Source: Akkermansiaceae bacterium UBA2381
GTDB taxonomy: Bacteria > Verrucomicrobiota > Verrucomicrobiia > Verrucomicrobiales > DEV007
Assembly (NCBI GenBank): GCA_002344215.1
Contig: DDSV01000052.1
Coordinates: 124,001 to 188,000 of the forward strand
DNA: 64,000 nucleotides
Direction: 5' to 3'
The position numbers were made by a program, and so were the translations under genes. Below the pieces are notes generated by a model. That model was not told the DNA's origin and did not search any database. It saw nothing but the letters and a program-made list of their open reading frames with translations. Shown here one piece after another: positions 61,716 through 64,000 of the stretch (its first letter is position 1; every line of letters starts with the position of its first letter).

Positions 61716-61867
61716 AACTGTAAGGGGAGTTTACAGGTGATTTAACCTCAGACACTCCGGGCCGGAAAGCCCGAAATGACGCCGACTGCCGACGTTGTCG
61801 ATCAACGTCCGGGGCGGTGAGCCTAGAGGAATCGGAGTCGGACGGGAAGAAAAAAAGACGAAAACCT

Positions 61868-62848
61868 TCAATTTTCACTCTCCGGAACGAGGAAAGTGTA
61901 ACGCCCTCCGGAGACGACAACCCCGGGCGGAAGACGGACGTTCTCGAAGTAGTCGTACCCTTCCTTCAAATTTATCCAGAAATCGAGCCACCGCGGACGC
62001 TTGTTGACCACCTGATCCATTCGTGAATCCGTCATGCGGAAGGGAAAAATGTTAAAGGAAATCTTTGCCTGGCCCTCCTCAAGCCCCGCTTCAACAAGGG
62101 CGTAGAGGTCTTCCATCGCTTCGCGGGAGAGCGCGAAGGCCCCGGCCGCGTGAAGTCCGCCGTGTATCATCAGATCACTGCCGGTGTAGCCATGATAGAC
62201 ATCGTACTCATTCGGATACCCCAGGTCGATTCCGAGGTGGTGTTTGGTTTCCGGTCGCAGGCTGCGAATCGTTCCGGAATAGAATCCTTCCGGGGCCTGA
62301 CTATCCCCTTCCCGTGATTTTGGACCGGGAACCCCGGCACTTTCCGCAATGCGGTAAACCTTGAAGAGCTTGAATTCCGTTTCGCCCTCCCCTTTCATCC
62401 ATACCTCCAGCTCAGCCTCCTCCTTGAAAAGACGAAGGAAAACCGGATCTCCCGCCTGCAATTTCTGACGTTCCAGTTCCGGCTTCAACCGGGCACGAGC
62501 CTGCCCGGAGATCGCCTGAGAGCGGGGCGTAAATGAGGGCGGTGACGGATCCAAAAACGGAATCTTTTTTCCCGAAGGATGGGTGAAACCCTGCATCATT
62601 CGGCGGGCCTGGGACGCAAGAGGGTAAGGCTCCCGCTGCAATTCACCGGTCTCCGCCTGCGACACCGCATTGGCATCACTTTCCTCCTTGAGCTTTCCTT
62701 TCAGCTTCGCGGGAAAATCGGATAGCGCCGTATAAAAACGATCCGCCTGATCCGCATCTTCCTGTGAATTCAGCCAGTCCTGCACCAGCCAGGGCGAGCC
62801 GATGCCAATACCAACAAGGAGGATGGAAAGAGAGATCCGGACAAACAT
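61868..62848 (-). CDS. YafK-like L,D-transpeptidase-family protein lacking the catalytic cysteine
   Basis: The start at 62848 gives 326 aa with a signal anchor (FVRISLSILLVGIGIGSPWL). The longer frame to 62980 starts at TTG and would overlap the divergent mtnP. The domain matches the YafK/DpaA branch of YkuD enzymes: LFKVYRIAESAGVPGPKSREGDSQAPEGFY, HHLGIDLGYPNEYDVYHG and DLMIHGG. In active members the HG pair is followed by DCxSIGCYAM; here it is GLHAAGAFAL, so the nucleophilic cysteine position is Ala237 (gcc) and the other cysteine is Leu232. His229 remains. The fold is firm and activity by the usual mechanism is very unlikely. It sits 152 bp upstream of the pilus/secretion operon on the same strand; its role is unknown. 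Confidence 0.9.
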   Translation of the reverse strand: MFVRISLSILLVGIGIGSPWLVQDWLNSQEDADQADRFYTALSDFPAKLKGKLKEESDANAVSQAETGELQREPYPLASQARRMMQGFTHPSGKKIPFLDPSPPSFTPRSQAISGQARARLKPELERQKLQAGDPVFLRLFKEEAELEVWMKGEGETEFKLFKVYRIAESAGVPGPKSREGDSQAPEGFYSGTIRSLRPETKHHLGIDLGYPNEYDVYHGYTGSDLMIHGGLHAAGAFALSREAMEDLYALVEAGLEEGQAKISFNIFPFRMTDSRMDQVVNKRPRWLDFWINLKEGYDYFENVRLPPGVVVSGGRYTFLVPESEN

Positions 62849-62967
62849 TTTAAAAATTTTAGCCTTTTTGTATAAATAATCAAGCTTTCTTAACAATCTC
62901 ACTGGTTTCAAATCTCTTTCGAAATGGCGCTTGGATTCAGTAAATTCCCTTCTAGCTTGCCGGGCGT

Positions 62968-63852
62968 ATGACTGACTCAATTCAATCTATTCCCGCCATT
63001 GGAGTCATTGGTGGCTCCGGACTTTACGAGATTGAGGGGCTAACCGACGTAAAGGAGATCAAGGTGGACACCCCTTTCGGCCCCCCTTCCGACACCATCG
63101 TGCAGGGAATCATGTCGGGGCGCCGGGTCTGCTTCCTTCCTCGTCACGGCCGGGGGCACCGCATCCTTCCCACCGAACTGAATCACCGGGCCAATATCTG
63201 GGCCCTGCGATCACTCGATGTCCGCTGGATCATCGCGGTAACCGCGGTCGGCTCTCTCAAAGAAGAATACCACCCCAGGGACATCGTCCTGCCCGATCAG
63301 TTTTTCGACCGGACGAGCCAGAGAGCCCACCACACCTTCTTCGGCGAAGGCATCGTGGCCCACGTCGGCTTCAGTGATCCCATCGCCTCCGGACTGCGCC
63401 AGCTTCTTTTCGAAGCTGCCACCCGACTGGGGAAAACGGTCCACAACGGTGGCACCTATGTGAATATGGACGGCCCCGCCTTTTCAACCCGGGCCGAATC
63501 AGAGACCAATCGCAAACTGGGATTTGACCTCATCGGGATGACCAATCTTCCCGAGGCGAAACTCGCCCGCGAGGCGGAAATCGCCCTCGCCACCCTCGCC
63601 ATGATCACCGACTACGACTGCTGGAAGGTCGAGGAGGAAGCGGTTAGTGCCCATGCCGTGATTGAGCATGTCCAGGCCAATGCCAACACCGCGAAGGCCA
63701 TCCTTCAGGCCATGATTCCCACGATCCCAACGGTGGCCGACTGGCCCGAACACAGCGCACTCGATGCTGCGATCTTTACGGATGAACGCTTCTGGCCCGA
63801 GGAAACAAAGAAGAAGCTGTTCCCGATTTTGGAAAGATTTATAAATTGTTAA
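62968..63852 (+). CDS. mtnP: S-methyl-5'-thioadenosine phosphorylase
   Basis: The protein has 294 aa. Motifs of the MTAP branch of purine nucleoside phosphorylases: IGVIGGSGLYEIEGL, phosphate-binding FLPRHGRGHRILPTELNHRANIWAL, NGGTYVNMDGPAFSTRAES, and GMTNLPEAKLAREAEIAL with the ITDYDCWK end. It phosphorolyses methylthioadenosine, the by-product of polyamine synthesis, to adenine and methylthioribose-1-phosphate. Its ATG is 119 bp from the divergent YafK-like gene start, in an AT-rich stretch that probably holds both promoters. The downstream gap is AT-rich. Confidence 0.96.
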   Translation: MTDSIQSIPAIGVIGGSGLYEIEGLTDVKEIKVDTPFGPPSDTIVQGIMSGRRVCFLPRHGRGHRILPTELNHRANIWALRSLDVRWIIAVTAVGSLKEEYHPRDIVLPDQFFDRTSQRAHHTFFGEGIVAHVGFSDPIASGLRQLLFEAATRLGKTVHNGGTYVNMDGPAFSTRAESETNRKLGFDLIGMTNLPEAKLAREAEIALATLAMITDYDCWKVEEEAVSAHAVIEHVQANANTAKAILQAMIPTIPTVADWPEHSALDAAIFTDERFWPEETKKKLFPILERFINC

Positions 63853-63936
63853 CTAGTTTTGCATTTCTGCGTTGCAAGATTATAAATTAATATTAAGTTT
63901 GAGAAACATTGATTTACCAACCACTTCCACACGCTC

Positions 63937-64000
63937 TTGAACTCCATCCCACTTACCCGTCGCGCCGCTCTTCTCATGCTGGGTGCCGCAGCAGTCACCC
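63937..64000 (+). CDS. Start of a possible Tat-exported protein, cut by window edge
   Basis: A TTG at 63937 opens a frame to the end of the window: LNSIPLTRRAALLMLGAAAV, a twin-arginine signal with a hydrophobic core. It is preceded by an AT-rich stretch downstream of mtnP (ttgcaagattataaattaatatt) that could be a promoter. No Shine-Dalgarno site is evident. Only 21 codons are visible, so the product cannot be named. Confidence 0.4.
   Translation, partial: MNSIPLTRRAALLMLGAAAVT

Noticed and set aside
1..64000. CRISPR arrays, tRNA or rRNA genes, prophage or insertion sequences
   Set aside because: I saw no regularly spaced direct repeats, tRNA cloverleaf signatures, rRNA conserved segments or transposase motifs. 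XerD at 34070 is the housekeeping recombinase type and not an element integrase.

Overview
The window reads as a GC-rich chromosomal segment of a verrucomicrobial bacterium (PVC superphylum, probably Verrucomicrobiales). No rRNA or other phylogenetic marker was used. The assignment rests on gene content: planctomycete-type cytochrome c proteins (PSCyt1/DUF1587/DUF1592/DUF1588/DUF1585), three DUF1552 proteins, many formylglycine-type sulfatases, and sigma/anti-sigma genes set inside glycan loci. No tRNA, rRNA, CRISPR array, prophage or insertion sequence was recognised.

Region 1 (1-31 kb) is an accessory glycan-degradation region, almost entirely on the minus strand. It holds a PQQ-type beta-propeller, three DUF1552 proteins, four sulfatases, a BNR/Asp-box sialidase-like protein, a sialate O-acetylesterase fused to a second SGNH esterase, a second acetylesterase fused to an alpha/beta-hydrolase, a free SGNH esterase, a right-handed beta-helix protein, and an ECF sigma factor with a membrane anti-sigma protein. 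It also holds a flavin amine oxidase, a small lipoprotein, one intact and one broken DUF1592 cytochrome protein, and a lone AAA/DUF4143 ATPase. Nearly every enzyme has a signal peptide, and several neighbours overlap by 4 bp (ATGA or GTGA). The simplest reading is a locus for taking apart a sulfated, O-acetylated, possibly sialylated polymer outside the cytoplasm. The sulfatases need a formylglycine-generating enzyme that is not in the window.

Region 2 (31-51 kb) is mostly core genome. It has a LOG-thyA-folA operon, a Fur-family regulator, a small membrane protein behind a promoter with inverted repeats, xerD, ruvA with an ATP-grasp-like gene, prs-rplY ending in a strong terminator, a GT2 glycosyltransferase, an M16 protease and a HisA of the eukaryotic (yeast HIS6) type. 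Three unfamiliar proteins lie among them: a zinc-ribbon/single-TM protein of 905 aa, a secreted 813-aa protein with an internal duplication, and a soluble hybrid histidine kinase.

Region 3 (51-64 kb) has a nucleotide-sugar operon (WbpE-like aminotransferase, GDP-fucose synthase, GDP-mannose dehydratase). Next to it on the same strand are a gene that may encode tandem degenerate kinase folds and a type IV pilus/type II secretion module (two GspE/PilB ATPases in tandem, PilC/GspF, GspG pseudopilin). An L,D-transpeptidase-like protein lacking its catalytic cysteine, methylthioadenosine phosphorylase, and the first codons of a possible Tat-exported protein close the window.

The points most worth following up are the YafK-like protein without its nucleophile, the possible double pseudokinase beside the pilus operon, the eukaryote-type HisA, the two double-headed esterases, and the paired DUF1552/DUF1592 secretome. 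All calls come from reading sequence and motifs; no database search was run.
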